The notes: generated by a model from the letters alone, not told the origin. Counted from the first letter of the stretch, positions 33,190 through 42,198 are shown. The stretch is DNA of 64,000 nucleotides from Candidatus Dormiibacterota bacterium (GCA_003169845.1 PNAG01000023.1:132409-196408), one strand, 5' to 3'. Made by a program: numbers and translations.

Positions 33190-34427
33190 GGTTGATATTC
33201 GAACTCGATCTCGGAGATCTTGACCGTGTCGCCGGGCTGCACCCCTGCCGACTCGAGCGCCGTGTTGACACCGAGCCGGTCCAGCTCGGACTGGAAGCGA
33301 GCCAGCGCGCCTTCCGACTCGAGGTCGGTGCGCCCAACCAGGTACTCGACCCGATCGCCGCTCACGGCGAAGCCCCAGGGTTTGCGCTCGACAGCGAGTC
33401 CTGCGGTCGCGGGGCGCTCCGACAGCTTCGTCTTTTTGACCGCCAGCCCTTGTGCAGTCACCTCGGGGGCGACGGCCAGCGCGCTCACCATTGCGTCCAT
33501 CAGCTCGGGCAGGCCTTCGCCGGTGAGCGCGGAGATGAAGTGCACCCCCTTGCGCCGGTTGCGGGTCTTGAGCTTCCGGGACTCATCGAGGTCGAGCTTG
33601 TTCATCGCCACCACGAATGGGCGGCGAGCTAGCTCTGGCGAGAACTGCTCGACCTCGTTGCGCACGGTCTCCAGCGCCGCCCATGCATCGGGCACCGAAC
33701 CGTCCAGCACGTAGACCAGCACCCTTGTCCGCTCGACGTGACGCAGGAATCGAAGGCCCAGTCCCGCCCCGCGCGCCGCGCCCTCGATCAGCCCTGGAAT
33801 GTCCGCGATCACGATGCGGCCACCGGGCGATTCCGCAACGCCCAGCTCTGGGTCCAGGGTCGTGAACGGATAGTCCGCGACCTTCGGCCGTGCTGCCGTG
33901 AGCGAGCTGAGGAGCGACGACTTACCCGCGTTCGGCGGCCCAACCAGCCCGATGTCGGCGATCAGCTTGAGGTCCAGGACAAGCGCGTGCTCGTCGCCCT
34001 TGAAACCCGGTTCGGAGTAATCGGGAGCGCGCCGGACCGAGCTCTTGAAATGCACGTTGCCCCGCCCGCCCATCCCGCCGTGCGCCACGACCGCGTCCGC
34101 GCCGGCCCGATCCAGGTCGGCCACCAGCACGCCCTCGAGATCGAGCACGACGGTACCGACCGGCACGTCCAGCACGACATCGGCTCCGCCCCGCCCGGTC
34201 TTGCGACCGCCGGCGCCATCGGCGCCCGCCTCAGCACTCCACTTCGGACGTTGCTTGTAGAGAGAGAGGTCGGAGACCCCGGTGGTCGCCTTCATGACGA
34301 CAGAGCCGCCGCGACCGCCATCACCGCCATCGGGTCCGCCGCGCGGGGTGAAGGGCTCGCGCCGAAACGACGAGGAGCCCTTGCCACCGTGGCCGCCGCG
34401 CACGACGATGCGCGCCGAATCGATGAA
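33186..34427 (-). CDS. obg: GTPase Obg/CgtA
   Basis: About 413 residues. Obg fold at the N-terminus (FIDSARIVVRGGHGGKGS, then FRREPFTPRGGPDGGDGGRG with the Gly-rich sheets), a G domain with G1 GPPNAGKSSL, G3 DIPGLIEGA and G4 NKLDLDE, and a C-terminal OCT domain (PWGFAVSGDRVEYLV). It acts in 50S maturation and stress control. The start is a problem: the family begins with Met directly before FID, but that codon is CAG and no ATG, GTG or TTG lies between the rpmA stop and this point. The first downstream GTG (34403) would remove FIDSARIV, and an ATC (34424) sits nearby. I give the point of homology as the boundary. Confidence 0.92.
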   Translation of the reverse strand, partial: FIDSARIVVRGGHGGKGSSSFRREPFTPRGGPDGGDGGRGGSVVMKATTGVSDLSLYKQRPKWSAEAGADGAGGRKTGRGGADVVLDVPVGTVVLDLEGVLVADLDRAGADAVVAHGGMGGRGNVHFKSSVRRAPDYSEPGFKGDEHALVLDLKLIADIGLVGPPNAGKSSLLSSLTAARPKVADYPFTTLDPELGVAESPGGRIVIADIPGLIEGAARGAGLGLRFLRHVERTRVLVYVLDGSVPDAWAALETVRNEVEQFSPELARRPFVVAMNKLDLDESRKLKTRNRRKGVHFISALTGEGLPELMDAMVSALAVAPEVTAQGLAVKKTKLSERPATAGLAVERKPWGFAVSGDRVEYLVGRTDLESEGALARFQSELDRLGVNTALESAGVQPGDTVKISEIEFEYQP

Positions 34428-34440
34428 CTGACGACGACTG

Positions 34441-34734
34441 TCAGTCTTTGCCGTTCTGCCCGTTCTTTTCGGCCGGCTCTGCGGCGGCTCCGACGCTGAC
34501 CCGACGGCCGTCCTTCCCGACCCGCTCGTAGAGGACGTGCCCTGGGACGAGCGCGAACAGCGTGTGGTCGCGACCAAGGCCGACGCCCGTGCCGGGCGCG
34601 ATCTTGGTGCCGCGCTGGCGAACGAGGATGGCGCCGGCGCCCACCACCTGGCCGCCGTAGATCTTCACCCCGAGCATCTTGGGCTGGGAGTCGCGGCCGT
34701 TGCGAGAGGAGCCGCCTCCTTTCTTATGTGCCAT
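34441..34734 (-). CDS. rpmA: 50S ribosomal protein L27
   Basis: 97 residues. Canonical [19 protein letters not shown] start without the short prepeptide found in Firmicutes, then [20 protein letters not shown], and [15 protein letters not shown]. Its N-terminal tail reaches the peptidyl-transferase centre. The C-terminal 20 residues are a charged, Ala/Glu/Lys-rich extension. It begins 3 nt after the rplU stop and is followed by obg. Confidence 0.96.
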   Translation of the reverse strand: MAHKKGGGSSRNGRDSQPKMLGVKIYGGQVVGAGAILVRQRGTKIAPGTGVGLGRDHTLFALVPGHVLYERVGKDGRRVSVGAAAEPAEKNGQNGKD

Positions 34735-34737
34735 TGC

Positions 34738-35256
34738 TTACTTGGTCTCCTTCTTGCGAGTCGCCCGCTTGGCGGGCTTAGCCTCGACAGCCGGCTCCGG
34801 CGCTTCAACCTCGGCTTTGCCAGCAGCCACCTTCGCCCGTGGCTTGGCCTTCGCCTTGGCCTCGGCCTTGGGCCTGGCTTCCTTTTTGGTTTCTTGCTTG
34901 GTCTCGGTCTTGGTCTCGCCCTTGATACCGCCTACCGCGATGATCTCGAGCGCGGTCAGGTCCGCCCGCCCACCGTGGTGCACGCGAACCCGCTTCTTGG
35001 ACTTGTAGCGAAGGCTCTCGATGCGAGGGCCGCGCCGGTGCTGAAGGACCATGACCTCGACATCCAGGCCGTCCACCGCCGGCGAGCCGACCTTGATCTC
35101 ATCCCCGTTCACAAACAGCAGGACACGATCAAGCTTCAGCGACGATCCGGGCTCCGCCGCGAGGCGGTCGACGAGGATCTTGTCGCCGGGAGCGACGCGG
35201 TACTGCTTACCCCCGCTGACGACGACAGCCGACAGCGAAGAATCAGGCTTGGGCAC
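34738..35256 (-). CDS. rplU: 50S ribosomal protein L21 with a long basic C-terminal tail
   Basis: 172 residues from GTG 35256. L21 core: VVVSGGKQYRVAPGDKILVDRL, shown as VVVSGGKQYRV and DKILVDRL; then LLFVNGDEIKVGSP and YKSKKRVRVHHGGRADLTAL. About 55 residues rich in Lys, Ala, Glu and Pro follow the core, including runs of KA and PA, a tail not present in the minimal protein. The N-terminus has an extra 8-10 residues before the usual start. GTG 35256 is preferred over TTG 35274 because TACAAT lies 8 nt upstream of it. Confidence 0.93.
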   Translation of the reverse strand: MPKPDSSLSAVVVSGGKQYRVAPGDKILVDRLAAEPGSSLKLDRVLLFVNGDEIKVGSPAVDGLDVEVMVLQHRRGPRIESLRYKSKKRVRVHHGGRADLTALEIIAVGGIKGETKTETKQETKKEARPKAEAKAKAKPRAKVAAGKAEVEAPEPAVEAKPAKRATRKKETK

Positions 35257-35264
35257 GGCGAATG

Positions 35265-35273
35265 ATTGTACCA
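35265..35273 (-). promoter_or_regulatory. Putative extended -10 (TGG TACAAT) for rplU-rpmA-obg-nadD-rsfS
   Basis: TGGTACAAT on the minus strand carries the TGn extension and ends 8 nt before the GTG at 35256, predicting a leaderless rplU mRNA. It lies inside the alternative TTG-initiated frame, which argues against that start. Confidence 0.5.
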
Positions 35274-35299
35274 AGGGCGGAGACAGGCCGGTCCCGTTG

Positions 35300-35404
35300 C
35301 TAGCCAGGACCCCTGGGCGAAGGTCCGAACGTAACCGTCGGCGGGATGGTCAGGATGCTACCGTCGTGGCCGCGAACGATCTGGCAGTTGCCCTCGTGCA
35401 CCAT
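35300..35404 (-). CDS. Possible 34-residue small protein
   Basis: ATG at 35404 to TAG at 35300, lying 16 nt after the stop of the last membrane-module gene. The translation begins MVHEGNCQIVRGHDGSILT and continues into a Pro/Gly-rich end. Third codon positions are GC-rich, like genuine genes here, but there is no ribosome site and length alone does not exclude chance. Confidence 0.3.
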   Translation of the reverse strand: MVHEGNCQIVRGHDGSILTIPPTVTFGPSPRGPG

Positions 35405-35420
35405 TCAGTGATGCCGGTGA

Positions 35421-36230
35421 CTACCTCAAGAGAAACGACGTCCCCACCGCCACCACCAGCACCACCAACCCATAAGGAGCGATCGCCCGGGTATAGAGGC
35501 CACGCGCGAGGACGGCCCCCCGACGCTGCATCACCACGCCAACCCCGATGAGCCCCACCGCCACGACCGAGGTGATGCCAAAGAAGCGCACAAGTCCAAT
35601 CAAGTCATCGCCTGGCGGTCCGAAAAACAACGTCGTGAACAGCCCGCAGTAGGGAAACCAGCAAAGGGCCCGCGCCGCGTCAACCCGCCCGTGGGTCCTC
35701 CGATCCCCCGGCGCCGCGAATGGCCACACGCGAAGCAGCGCCGGCAGGCACAGCAGGTACAGCGCGCCACACGCCACCTTCAGCGGCAGCAGTGCCGGGA
35801 CCATCATGTTGCCGAGGACCTGGGGCCGAAGGGTCTCAGGCTGCACGGCCGGCCCCAGCACGGCCAGGAGCCAGCAGAACTGCACGATGAGGAGCAGGCG
35901 GGGCTCGGCCACCAGCTCGACCGTGAGCGCGAGCTCGGCCCAGGCCGTGAACGCAAGCGCGACCGCCGCCACCACCACGCTGCGCTCCTCGGACGGGACC
36001 GGGTTGAACGGAGCGGCCAGCTGCACGGCGGCGAGGATCGAGCACACCAGCACCGTCGCGAGGACCGGGGTCGGGCGGCGCCGGGGAAGGTTGGGCCATG
36101 ACCAGCCTCCCGTCGTGATGCTCAACCACGCGACCTCCGCCAGGCCCCCGAACACCGCGCAGGTGAGCAGCCCCGGGTACAGGACCAGCGCCAGCGTGTG
36201 AGTCGCAAGCGTCGAAAGCACCTGCGTCAT
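35421..36230 (-). CDS. NuoH/HyfC-like membrane protein
   Basis: 269 residues with about eight membrane helices. It resembles the NuoH / hydrogenase-4 HyfC family in size and in its N-terminal helix pattern (LALVLYPGLLTCAVFGGL, then AAVQLAAPFNPVPSEERS). The FNP.P segment recalls the quinone-site loop of complex I subunit 1, though the acidic residues of that loop are thin here. It is the last gene of a four-gene membrane cluster and begins 10 nt after the NuoN-like gene. No soluble hydrogenase or NADH-dehydrogenase subunit is in the window. Assignment is by context plus weak similarity; a general membrane protein is possible. Confidence 0.6.
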   Translation of the reverse strand: MTQVLSTLATHTLALVLYPGLLTCAVFGGLAEVAWLSITTGGWSWPNLPRRRPTPVLATVLVCSILAAVQLAAPFNPVPSEERSVVVAAVALAFTAWAELALTVELVAEPRLLLIVQFCWLLAVLGPAVQPETLRPQVLGNMMVPALLPLKVACGALYLLCLPALLRVWPFAAPGDRRTHGRVDAARALCWFPYCGLFTTLFFGPPGDDLIGLVRFFGITSVVAVGLIGVGVVMQRRGAVLARGLYTRAIAPYGLVVLVVAVGTSFLLR

Positions 36231-36240
36231 GGAACGGCTC

Positions 36241-37275
36241 TCACAGCCCGGCCAGCGTGAGCAGCGGTTGCGGATACACGCCGAGCAGGACGTTCAGGGC
36301 AAGCACGATGGCGACACCGACCGCCTGACGGCCCCGTGGCACTCCCATGCTGCGCCCGAGGCGCAACGCGCCGGGGAGCCAGAGCAGCATTCCCGCCGCC
36401 AGCACGAGAGCCAGCGGCCAGTACAGCTGCGTCGCGCCGCGCAGCAGCAGGACTCGGGCTGGGAAGCCGGCGAAAGGCGCCGAGCCCGCGAGCACAGCCG
36501 CCACCACGAGGTTGATCGGCCGGTCGGTCGGCACCTTTTCGCGAAGCGCCTGCCGCGACCAGAGATAAAGGGGAAGGCGGCCGAGAACGATGCTGAACAG
36601 CATGATCAGCGCCGCAGCACGGCCGTCGGCGATCGCAAGCCCGAACCCGCACATCGCGAGTCCCCAGTCGGCCATGAACGAATAGCGCCAGGCCGACGCG
36701 TCGCCCGCCGTGCGCCAGGAGCCCAGGCTCCCCCCAAGCATGTTCAGCAGCCCGAGGCCGATGAGCATCGCGCCAAAGGCGTCTCCCGCGTCGGCGGGAA
36801 TCACCTGTCGTGCGTGCGTCATCACCGTGGCGGCGAGAAGGGGGCCGACGAACGCAATCCACGGGATCGGCGATGCGACGACCGATTCCTGGGCATCGAA
36901 TTCGTGTGCGTATGGCAGCAGCCCGATCGCGGCGACGAGGCCAGCGACGATCCCCACCGCGCCGAAGCGCTCCAGCACGACGGGACCCTGCATTCGTTCA
37001 AACGCCAGGCCAACCGCGAGCAGGGCGACGGCCAGGATGGGTGCCCGAAGTCGCGTGACGAAATCCCGATGAGAGGTGAGCCGCGCCTGCAGCACCGCCA
37101 GCACGAGCAGGATCAGGATGACCAGGTCAAGGGTCGGGGCGAGGGCGATCGCGGCCATCCCCGCCAGCCCAAGCAGACCCCAGATGAGCAAGCTCGCGCG
37201 TGGCACGCGAGGTGGGGCGAATGCAACCGCGAGGCCCAGCGCGGCGGCCGCCGCGAGCAGCAGCTCAGGCTCCAT
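36241..37275 (-). CDS. NuoN/HyfF-like proton-antiporter-type membrane subunit
   Basis: About 344 residues from ATG 37275, which overlaps the upstream stop by 11 bp. Roughly eleven helices. Parts match the antiporter fold of complex I subunits: RLRAPILAVALLAVGLAFER, then AIGLLPYAHEFDAQESVVASP (a lumen-side loop), DWGLAMCGFGLAIADGRAAAL, and the broken-helix-like GSAPFAGFPARVLLL. This matches NuoN/NuoM ends such as G.P..AGF..K, but Arg replaces the Lys. Shorter than NuoN (about 480), closer to HyfF-type or truncated forms. Confidence 0.6.
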   Translation of the reverse strand: MEPELLLAAAAALGLAVAFAPPRVPRASLLIWGLLGLAGMAAIALAPTLDLVILILLVLAVLQARLTSHRDFVTRLRAPILAVALLAVGLAFERMQGPVVLERFGAVGIVAGLVAAIGLLPYAHEFDAQESVVASPIPWIAFVGPLLAATVMTHARQVIPADAGDAFGAMLIGLGLLNMLGGSLGSWRTAGDASAWRYSFMADWGLAMCGFGLAIADGRAAALIMLFSIVLGRLPLYLWSRQALREKVPTDRPINLVVAAVLAGSAPFAGFPARVLLLRGATQLYWPLALVLAAGMLLWLPGALRLGRSMGVPRGRQAVGVAIVLALNVLLGVYPQPLLTLAGL

Positions 37276-37828
37276 CTTTCTCCGCTGAAGAGGGTGCGAG
37301 CCGGGCACGCCCGGCCGCGACGAACATCACGCCCCCCGCGATCAGCGCGCCGACGATGGCGGCGACGGGGCCCGGTGCTGTTGGGGCAAGACCAGGCGCC
37401 ACCCCCAGCGCAAGCGCGAAGGCTGCAATCGCCGTCATCACGACGGGTGCCTCGCGGCTCATCTGGATTCGCGCTCCCATCAATCCCACGACGACCAGGA
37501 CGGTGAAGCGGAGCGGCGCACCGGTTCCTGTCGTCAACGAAGCCGCCACCCACAGCGCAAGCAAGCCCGAGGCGATGCACAGGACGAGACGGGGTGTCGA
37601 GCCCGCTGGCATGATCGCCCAGGTCGGGGGTCCCGATCTCCAGCACCGAGCCGCGGCGACCAGGCCTCCGATGGCGATCGCTACCGCACCGAACGCCATC
37701 CCCGCCGGCCAGGCGAGCACCGCGAGCGCGGCCGTCAGGAGCGCGAGTCCGAGCGCCTGGCCACGGCGGCCGTCAGCCAGCACCACGAGAGCCGCCCCGA
37801 GCCAGGCGACAAAGGCCGCCGCGACCAC
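37265..37828 (-). CDS. HyfE-like small membrane subunit
   Basis: 187 residues, five or six hydrophobic helices with almost no soluble region (VAAAFVAWLGAALVVLADG, then LLTAALAVLAWPAGMAFGA, and AIVGALIAGGVMFVAAGRA). Its size and its place between two antiporter-like subunits fit HyfE/NuoK-type subunits of hydrogenase-4 complexes, but the sequence alone is not diagnostic. The start is a GTG directly after the upstream stop (TAAGTG), so translation is coupled. Confidence 0.5.
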   Translation of the reverse strand: MVAAAFVAWLGAALVVLADGRRGQALGLALLTAALAVLAWPAGMAFGAVAIAIGGLVAAARCWRSGPPTWAIMPAGSTPRLVLCIASGLLALWVAASLTTGTGAPLRFTVLVVVGLMGARIQMSREAPVVMTAIAAFALALGVAPGLAPTAPGPVAAIVGALIAGGVMFVAAGRARLAPSSAEKDGA

Positions 37829-39481
37829 TTACCTGGTCACAGCGAAGGCAAGGGCCGCGAGGGAGGCGAGCCAGATCAGCGGCCGGCCACCGACCGCCGC
37901 GGCCTCGAGCGCACGAAAGTCGACGATCGATCGGTACTGCTCAGGCAGGGACGCCGACGACACGGCCTCGCGCAGACGGTCGATCGCGCCGGCCCAAGGA
38001 AGGCTGAACAGGGAAGGTCGCGGCTGGGTTCGGATCAGCGCCGTGCTCGCAGCGCCGTAGGCCAGCACACCGATGATCAGCAACGGCACGAAGAGCGCCA
38101 CCACCGGTAGCACCGTCGTTACGGTGACCACCGACGTGAGGCCGCCGCTGACCGAGCCAGGCGGCAGCGACATCACGTCCGCCTGCGCTGGGTTCGCGAA
38201 CGCCGTCTGGATCACCGCCATCGCGGGGCCGGCTGCCAGCGTCAGAGCGGCGACGGCCATCGCCACGCGGGGGAAGGACTCGGCGGCGGGGCGGCCGCGT
38301 CCCGCCGGAAGACCCGTAGCGCGGGCGCCCGCGACCATCCAAAGCACCCAAACGACGGCGGCTGCGACGCCGATGAATCCAAAGAAATCACCAGCCTCGA
38401 AGGTGGACTCGATGCCGACGATGCGTGCTCCAAAGCCGAGGGCGGGTGGAAGGCCAACCGCGGCGGCGATGGTCACCAGGGACGCGGGGCCGGCGCGGTC
38501 AGGCAGAAGCGAGAGGCACGCTGTCATGGCGGCCGCGAATGCGAGCGTGATGAGGCCCGCCACCAACCCAAGCGGCGTGCCGAGCGCCACGGTCATCAGG
38601 GCGAACCCGCCGATGCCCGGTATCACCTCGGCGAAGAATCCTCGGCGCGTGGCCGCGGATTGAGCGCGCACGGCCGCACCCAGCGCGACCACCACGCCCA
38701 GCGACGCGAGCACTGCGTGAAAGGCAACCTGCGGGTATCGGCCGTCACCCATCTCGTAAGCGCGGACCAGCAGGTAAAAGCCCAGCGGATAGAGCGTCGC
38801 CACGACCAGCCCCGCCGCCCGGAGCGAGGGCCTCGACCACACCTCGGCCGGCCACGATCGCCAGGGGACCAGCCCAGACCCCATGAGCCCCGCCAGCGCG
38901 ACCAGGGCGAAGACGGGCGCGGTCAGGGCGGAAACCGGGACGGCGGCATAGGCGGCGGTCCCGCTGCGGACCTGGAGGATCACGCCGGCCCAGCTCAAAG
39001 CCAGCCAGGCGGCGAGTAGCATGCTCCAGCGCGGCCGCGGGGCGCGGACGTCCTCGGTGTCGAGCTGGACGATCGCCAGCGTCGCCGCGGTGCCACCGGC
39101 CAGCGCCGTGAGCACGACGCCCCCGGCCTCGATGGCGCCCATCGCCGCCGCCACTCCGAGTACACCGATGGCCGCCTCTTGCCACGAGCGCCGCTGAAGG
39201 GTCAGCACCAGCGCGGAAGGCACCAGGACCATCAGGCCGAAAGCGAACGCGACGGCATCGAGGCGTAGCTGGAACGGCGTGCCAAAGCCGAGCTGCCCCA
39301 GGTTGAGCTCCTGAGTCGAGCGCACCGGGAGCCACAGGACCAGCAGGGCGAGCACCGCCGTCCACGCGCCCGTGCTCACGACGATTGGACCAACGTTCAA
39401 GCCGCTGAGTCCGAATGCGGTGATGACACCCGCCGCGATGAGCGGCAGCAGGACCGGCGCCAGCAGGGCGATCGACGGCAT
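37829..39481 (-). CDS. NuoL/HyfB-like proton-antiporter-type membrane subunit
   Basis: 550 residues with about fourteen helices. It resembles the antiporter-like subunit of complex I and hydrogenase-4 (HyfB): LRLDAVAFAFGLMVLVPSAL, then LALSWAGVILQVRSGTAAY, and the C-terminal part PWAGAIDRLREAVSSASLPE that leads to a final helix, as in HyfB/NuoL with their amphipathic end. Acidic and Lys residues in the middle helices are sparse compared with active proton pumps, so pumping is uncertain. It begins 9 nt after valS and leads the four-gene cluster. Confidence 0.65.
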   Translation of the reverse strand: MPSIALLAPVLLPLIAAGVITAFGLSGLNVGPIVVSTGAWTAVLALLVLWLPVRSTQELNLGQLGFGTPFQLRLDAVAFAFGLMVLVPSALVLTLQRRSWQEAAIGVLGVAAAMGAIEAGGVVLTALAGGTAATLAIVQLDTEDVRAPRPRWSMLLAAWLALSWAGVILQVRSGTAAYAAVPVSALTAPVFALVALAGLMGSGLVPWRSWPAEVWSRPSLRAAGLVVATLYPLGFYLLVRAYEMGDGRYPQVAFHAVLASLGVVVALGAAVRAQSAATRRGFFAEVIPGIGGFALMTVALGTPLGLVAGLITLAFAAAMTACLSLLPDRAGPASLVTIAAAVGLPPALGFGARIVGIESTFEAGDFFGFIGVAAAVVWVLWMVAGARATGLPAGRGRPAAESFPRVAMAVAALTLAAGPAMAVIQTAFANPAQADVMSLPPGSVSGGLTSVVTVTTVLPVVALFVPLLIIGVLAYGAASTALIRTQPRPSLFSLPWAGAIDRLREAVSSASLPEQYRSIVDFRALEAAAVGGRPLIWLASLAALAFAVTR

Positions 39482-39490
39482 CAGGCGCGT

Positions 39491-42076
39491 CTACTCTAGG
39501 CGGTCGATTGCGGCGCGAAGCTCGGCGGCCCGGTCCTCCAGCTTCCTCACGATCTCCGGCGGCGCCTTGGCCAGAAACTCCGGATTGGCGAGCTTGTCCT
39601 CGGTTTTCGCGAGATCGATCTTCAGTCGCGCCCGCTCGGCGTCACGCTGGGCCGCGACCTGGCGACCGTCACCGCTTGACGGAAAGGTCACCCGGGCCGG
39701 AACTGCGACCAGTGGAGTGCCCCCGTCCAGGTCCTCGACCAGCTCGACCCGCGCGAGCCGAGCAGCAAGGGCGGCGACCGAGCGATCGATCGGCTGCTCG
39801 AGGAGCAAACTGCCGCCACGGGGCGGCGCACCCGCGACCTGCCGGTGTCCACGCACCTCGTCGACGATCGTCATCACCTGGGCAAACAACTCCTCCGCCG
39901 CCGAGTCGAGGAACTTCCCATCAGGCTCCGGCCACGGGGCGCGCATCAGGAAGTCGACGTGGCCGGGAGTGCGCGACCAAAGCTCCTCCGTCACGAATGG
40001 CATGAAGGGGTGCAGCAGGCGGAACAGGTTGTCGAGGCAGTAATACGCAACGTCCTGCGCGGCCGCGTCTCCAGCTCGGAGTCGCTCCTTCGCGGCCTCG
40101 AGGTACCAGTCGCAAAACTCGTTCCAGGCGAACGCATAAGCGGCGGCGATCGAGTCCTGGAACGTGAACGTCTCGATGCCTGCGGTTACTGCCGCGACGG
40201 CACCCACCAGGCGCGAAACGATCCAGCGATCCTCGAGGTGCTCGTGAACTTCCAACACGCCCGGGACCTCGGCGGGTGGCATCCCCGGCGAGCTGAGCAC
40301 AAGGCGCGTGGCGTTCCAGAGCTTGTTGCAGAACCGGCGGTAACCCTCGACCCGGCTCTCGTCGAACCGGACGTCCTGGCTGGACATGGCAACCGATGCG
40401 GCCCAAGCACGCACGGCATCGGTGCCGTACTTGTCGATGAGACCGCGCGGATCGACCCCGGTGCCGAGCGATTTCGACATGCGACGGCCATCGCCCGCCT
40501 GGACCTGGCAGTGGATCGCGACATCACTGAATGGAACCTCGCCCATGAGCTCGAGGCCGGTCATGATCATGCGGCTGACCCAGAGATTGATGATTTCGCG
40601 GGCCGTGCTGTTCATGCTGTTGGGATAGAAGGCCTGCAAGTCGTCGGTCTCCTCAGGCCACCCGAGCGTGGCAAACGGCCACAGCGCTGACGAGAACCAC
40701 GTGTCGAGCACGTCCGGGTCTTGAGTCAGGTTGATGCTTCCGCACTCGGCGCATTCGTGTGGCGGCTCGACGGCGACCGTGGTGTGGCCGTTTTCGCAGT
40801 GATAGACGGGCACGCGATGGCCGAGCCAGAGCTGCCTCCCGATGTTCCAGTCGCGCAATCCGCGCAGCCAGTCCAGATACGTCCGCTCGTACCGCTCTGG
40901 ATGCCACCGGACCTTTCCTGCGGCTGAAGCGGCCAGGGCCTTGTCTCGCATCGTCTCCATGCGCAGCCACCACTGCTCGCTGATGAGCGGCTCGATCACG
41001 GCGTGGCAGCGGTCGCAGTGGCCGACCTCGTGCATGTAAGGCTCCTCTTTGACCAGGAATCCCTTCGCCCTCAGGTCGGCGACGACCTTTGCGCGCGCCT
41101 CGAGCGCCGGCATGCCGTCGTACGGAAGGCCCGGCACGTTCATCCGGGCATCCGGATGCATCCCGTTGATGACCTCCAGCGAGTGGCGCTGGCCGATGTC
41201 GTAGTCCATCGCATCGTGCCCGGGCGTGACCTTGAGCGCGCCCGTTCCGAAATCCTTGTCGACAGCCTCGTCGCCGACGATGGGCAGCTGTCTTCCGACC
41301 AGCGGCAGGATCGCGGTCTTTCCGATCAAGGATCGATACCGATCGTCGGTGGGATTCACGGCGACACCGGTGTCCACGAGCATCGTCTCGGGGCGCACTG
41401 TCGCGACCACCACCTCGCCCCCACCCTCTATCGGATATCTGATGTGGTACAGGACGTCCTGGTGCTCCTGCCAGTCGATCTCGAGGTCTGAGATGGCCGA
41501 GAGGTCGTGCGGGCACCAGTTGACGATGCGCGGTGCGCGGTAGATCCACCCACGCTCGTAAAACGCGACGAATGCAGTCATGACCGCGCGCACGTAGCGC
41601 GGGTCCATCGTGAACCGGAGCCGCGACCAATCCAGCGAGATCCCCAGGATGCGGTCCTGGCTGACGATCGTATCGCCGACGTCGCGATACCACTCGTCCA
41701 CGCGCGACGTGAACGCATCGCGTCCAAGCTGCTCCTTGGTCATGCCTTCGGCGGCCAGCTGCTTCTCGATCACGTTCTGCGTTGCGATGGCGGCATGGTC
41801 GGTGCCGGGCAGGTACAGAACCTCGTAGCCGGACATGCGACGGTAGCGCGCCAGGATGTCCTGCAACGTGTGGTTGAGCGCATGGCCCATGTGCAGCGCG
41901 CCCGTGATGTTCGGTGGCGGCAGGCAGATGGTGAACTTCGGCTTCTTGCTCGACGCGTCGGCGACGAACAGGCCGTCGGACTCCCACCGCCCGTACCAGC
42001 CGGCCTCGATGGCCCGCGGGTCGAATGCCTTCGGCATCTCGCTCTGTTTGTCGGCTTCTGTCACTTTCATGCTCAT
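39491..42076 (-). CDS. valS: Valyl-tRNA synthetase
   Basis: 861 residues, the normal bacterial length. HIGH motif as HMGH in PNITGALHMGHALN (about residue 60), the CP1 editing domain around 200-350 (PETMLVDTGVAVNPTD), KMSKS motif as RMSKS near 530, and the C-terminal coiled-coil arm (ERARLKIDLAKTEDKLANPE). It charges tRNA-Val. ATG start at 42076. The 157-bp gap to clpX holds a possible -10 box, a 16-codon leader frame with two GTA valine codons, and a stem-loop. Confidence 0.97.
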   Translation of the reverse strand: MSMKVTEADKQSEMPKAFDPRAIEAGWYGRWESDGLFVADASSKKPKFTICLPPPNITGALHMGHALNHTLQDILARYRRMSGYEVLYLPGTDHAAIATQNVIEKQLAAEGMTKEQLGRDAFTSRVDEWYRDVGDTIVSQDRILGISLDWSRLRFTMDPRYVRAVMTAFVAFYERGWIYRAPRIVNWCPHDLSAISDLEIDWQEHQDVLYHIRYPIEGGGEVVVATVRPETMLVDTGVAVNPTDDRYRSLIGKTAILPLVGRQLPIVGDEAVDKDFGTGALKVTPGHDAMDYDIGQRHSLEVINGMHPDARMNVPGLPYDGMPALEARAKVVADLRAKGFLVKEEPYMHEVGHCDRCHAVIEPLISEQWWLRMETMRDKALAASAAGKVRWHPERYERTYLDWLRGLRDWNIGRQLWLGHRVPVYHCENGHTTVAVEPPHECAECGSINLTQDPDVLDTWFSSALWPFATLGWPEETDDLQAFYPNSMNSTAREIINLWVSRMIMTGLELMGEVPFSDVAIHCQVQAGDGRRMSKSLGTGVDPRGLIDKYGTDAVRAWAASVAMSSQDVRFDESRVEGYRRFCNKLWNATRLVLSSPGMPPAEVPGVLEVHEHLEDRWIVSRLVGAVAAVTAGIETFTFQDSIAAAYAFAWNEFCDWYLEAAKERLRAGDAAAQDVAYYCLDNLFRLLHPFMPFVTEELWSRTPGHVDFLMRAPWPEPDGKFLDSAAEELFAQVMTIVDEVRGHRQVAGAPPRGGSLLLEQPIDRSVAALAARLARVELVEDLDGGTPLVAVPARVTFPSSGDGRQVAAQRDAERARLKIDLAKTEDKLANPEFLAKAPPEIVRKLEDRAAELRAAIDRLE

Positions 42077-42111
42077 GGGGGCGTGTTTGGTCGCTCGGAG
42101 TGAATCAAGGG

Positions 42112-42150
42112 CGCCGGCGCGAAGGTCGCTTTAGCGCGACTGAGCCGGCG
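42112..42150 (-). promoter_or_regulatory. Two-part stem-loop in the valS leader
   Basis: Outer arms CGCCGGC (42112-42118) and GCCGGCG (42144-42150), inner arms GTCGC (42125-42129) and GCGAC (42136-42140). It overlaps the last codons of the leader frame. It is not followed by a T run, so it is not a standard terminator. Confidence 0.4.
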
Positions 42151-42181
42151 AGGGTACGGATACGCACTCGTTTAGGCTCAT
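42131..42181 (-). CDS. Possible valS leader peptide (16 residues)
   Basis: ATG at 42181 to TAA at 42131. The peptide reads MSLNECVSVPSPAQSR. Both Val codons are GTA, uncommon in this GC-rich sequence. A TAGACT box lies 11 nt upstream and a stem-loop overlaps its end, an arrangement seen in ribosome-mediated attenuation. With only two Val codons the case is suggestive, not strong. Confidence 0.3.
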   Translation of the reverse strand: MSLNECVSVPSPAQSR

Positions 42182-42192
42182 TGGTGTCCGAA

Positions 42193-42198
42193 AGTCTA
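42193..42198 (-). promoter_or_regulatory. Putative -10 box TAGACT for valS
   Basis: On the minus strand, TAGACT lies 11 nt before the leader ATG and about 115 nt before valS. Confidence 0.4.

Noticed and set aside
36229-37506. Plus-strand frame (425 codons) across the membrane module
   Set aside because: Gln/Arg/His-rich mirror of hydrophobic genes; no ribosome site.
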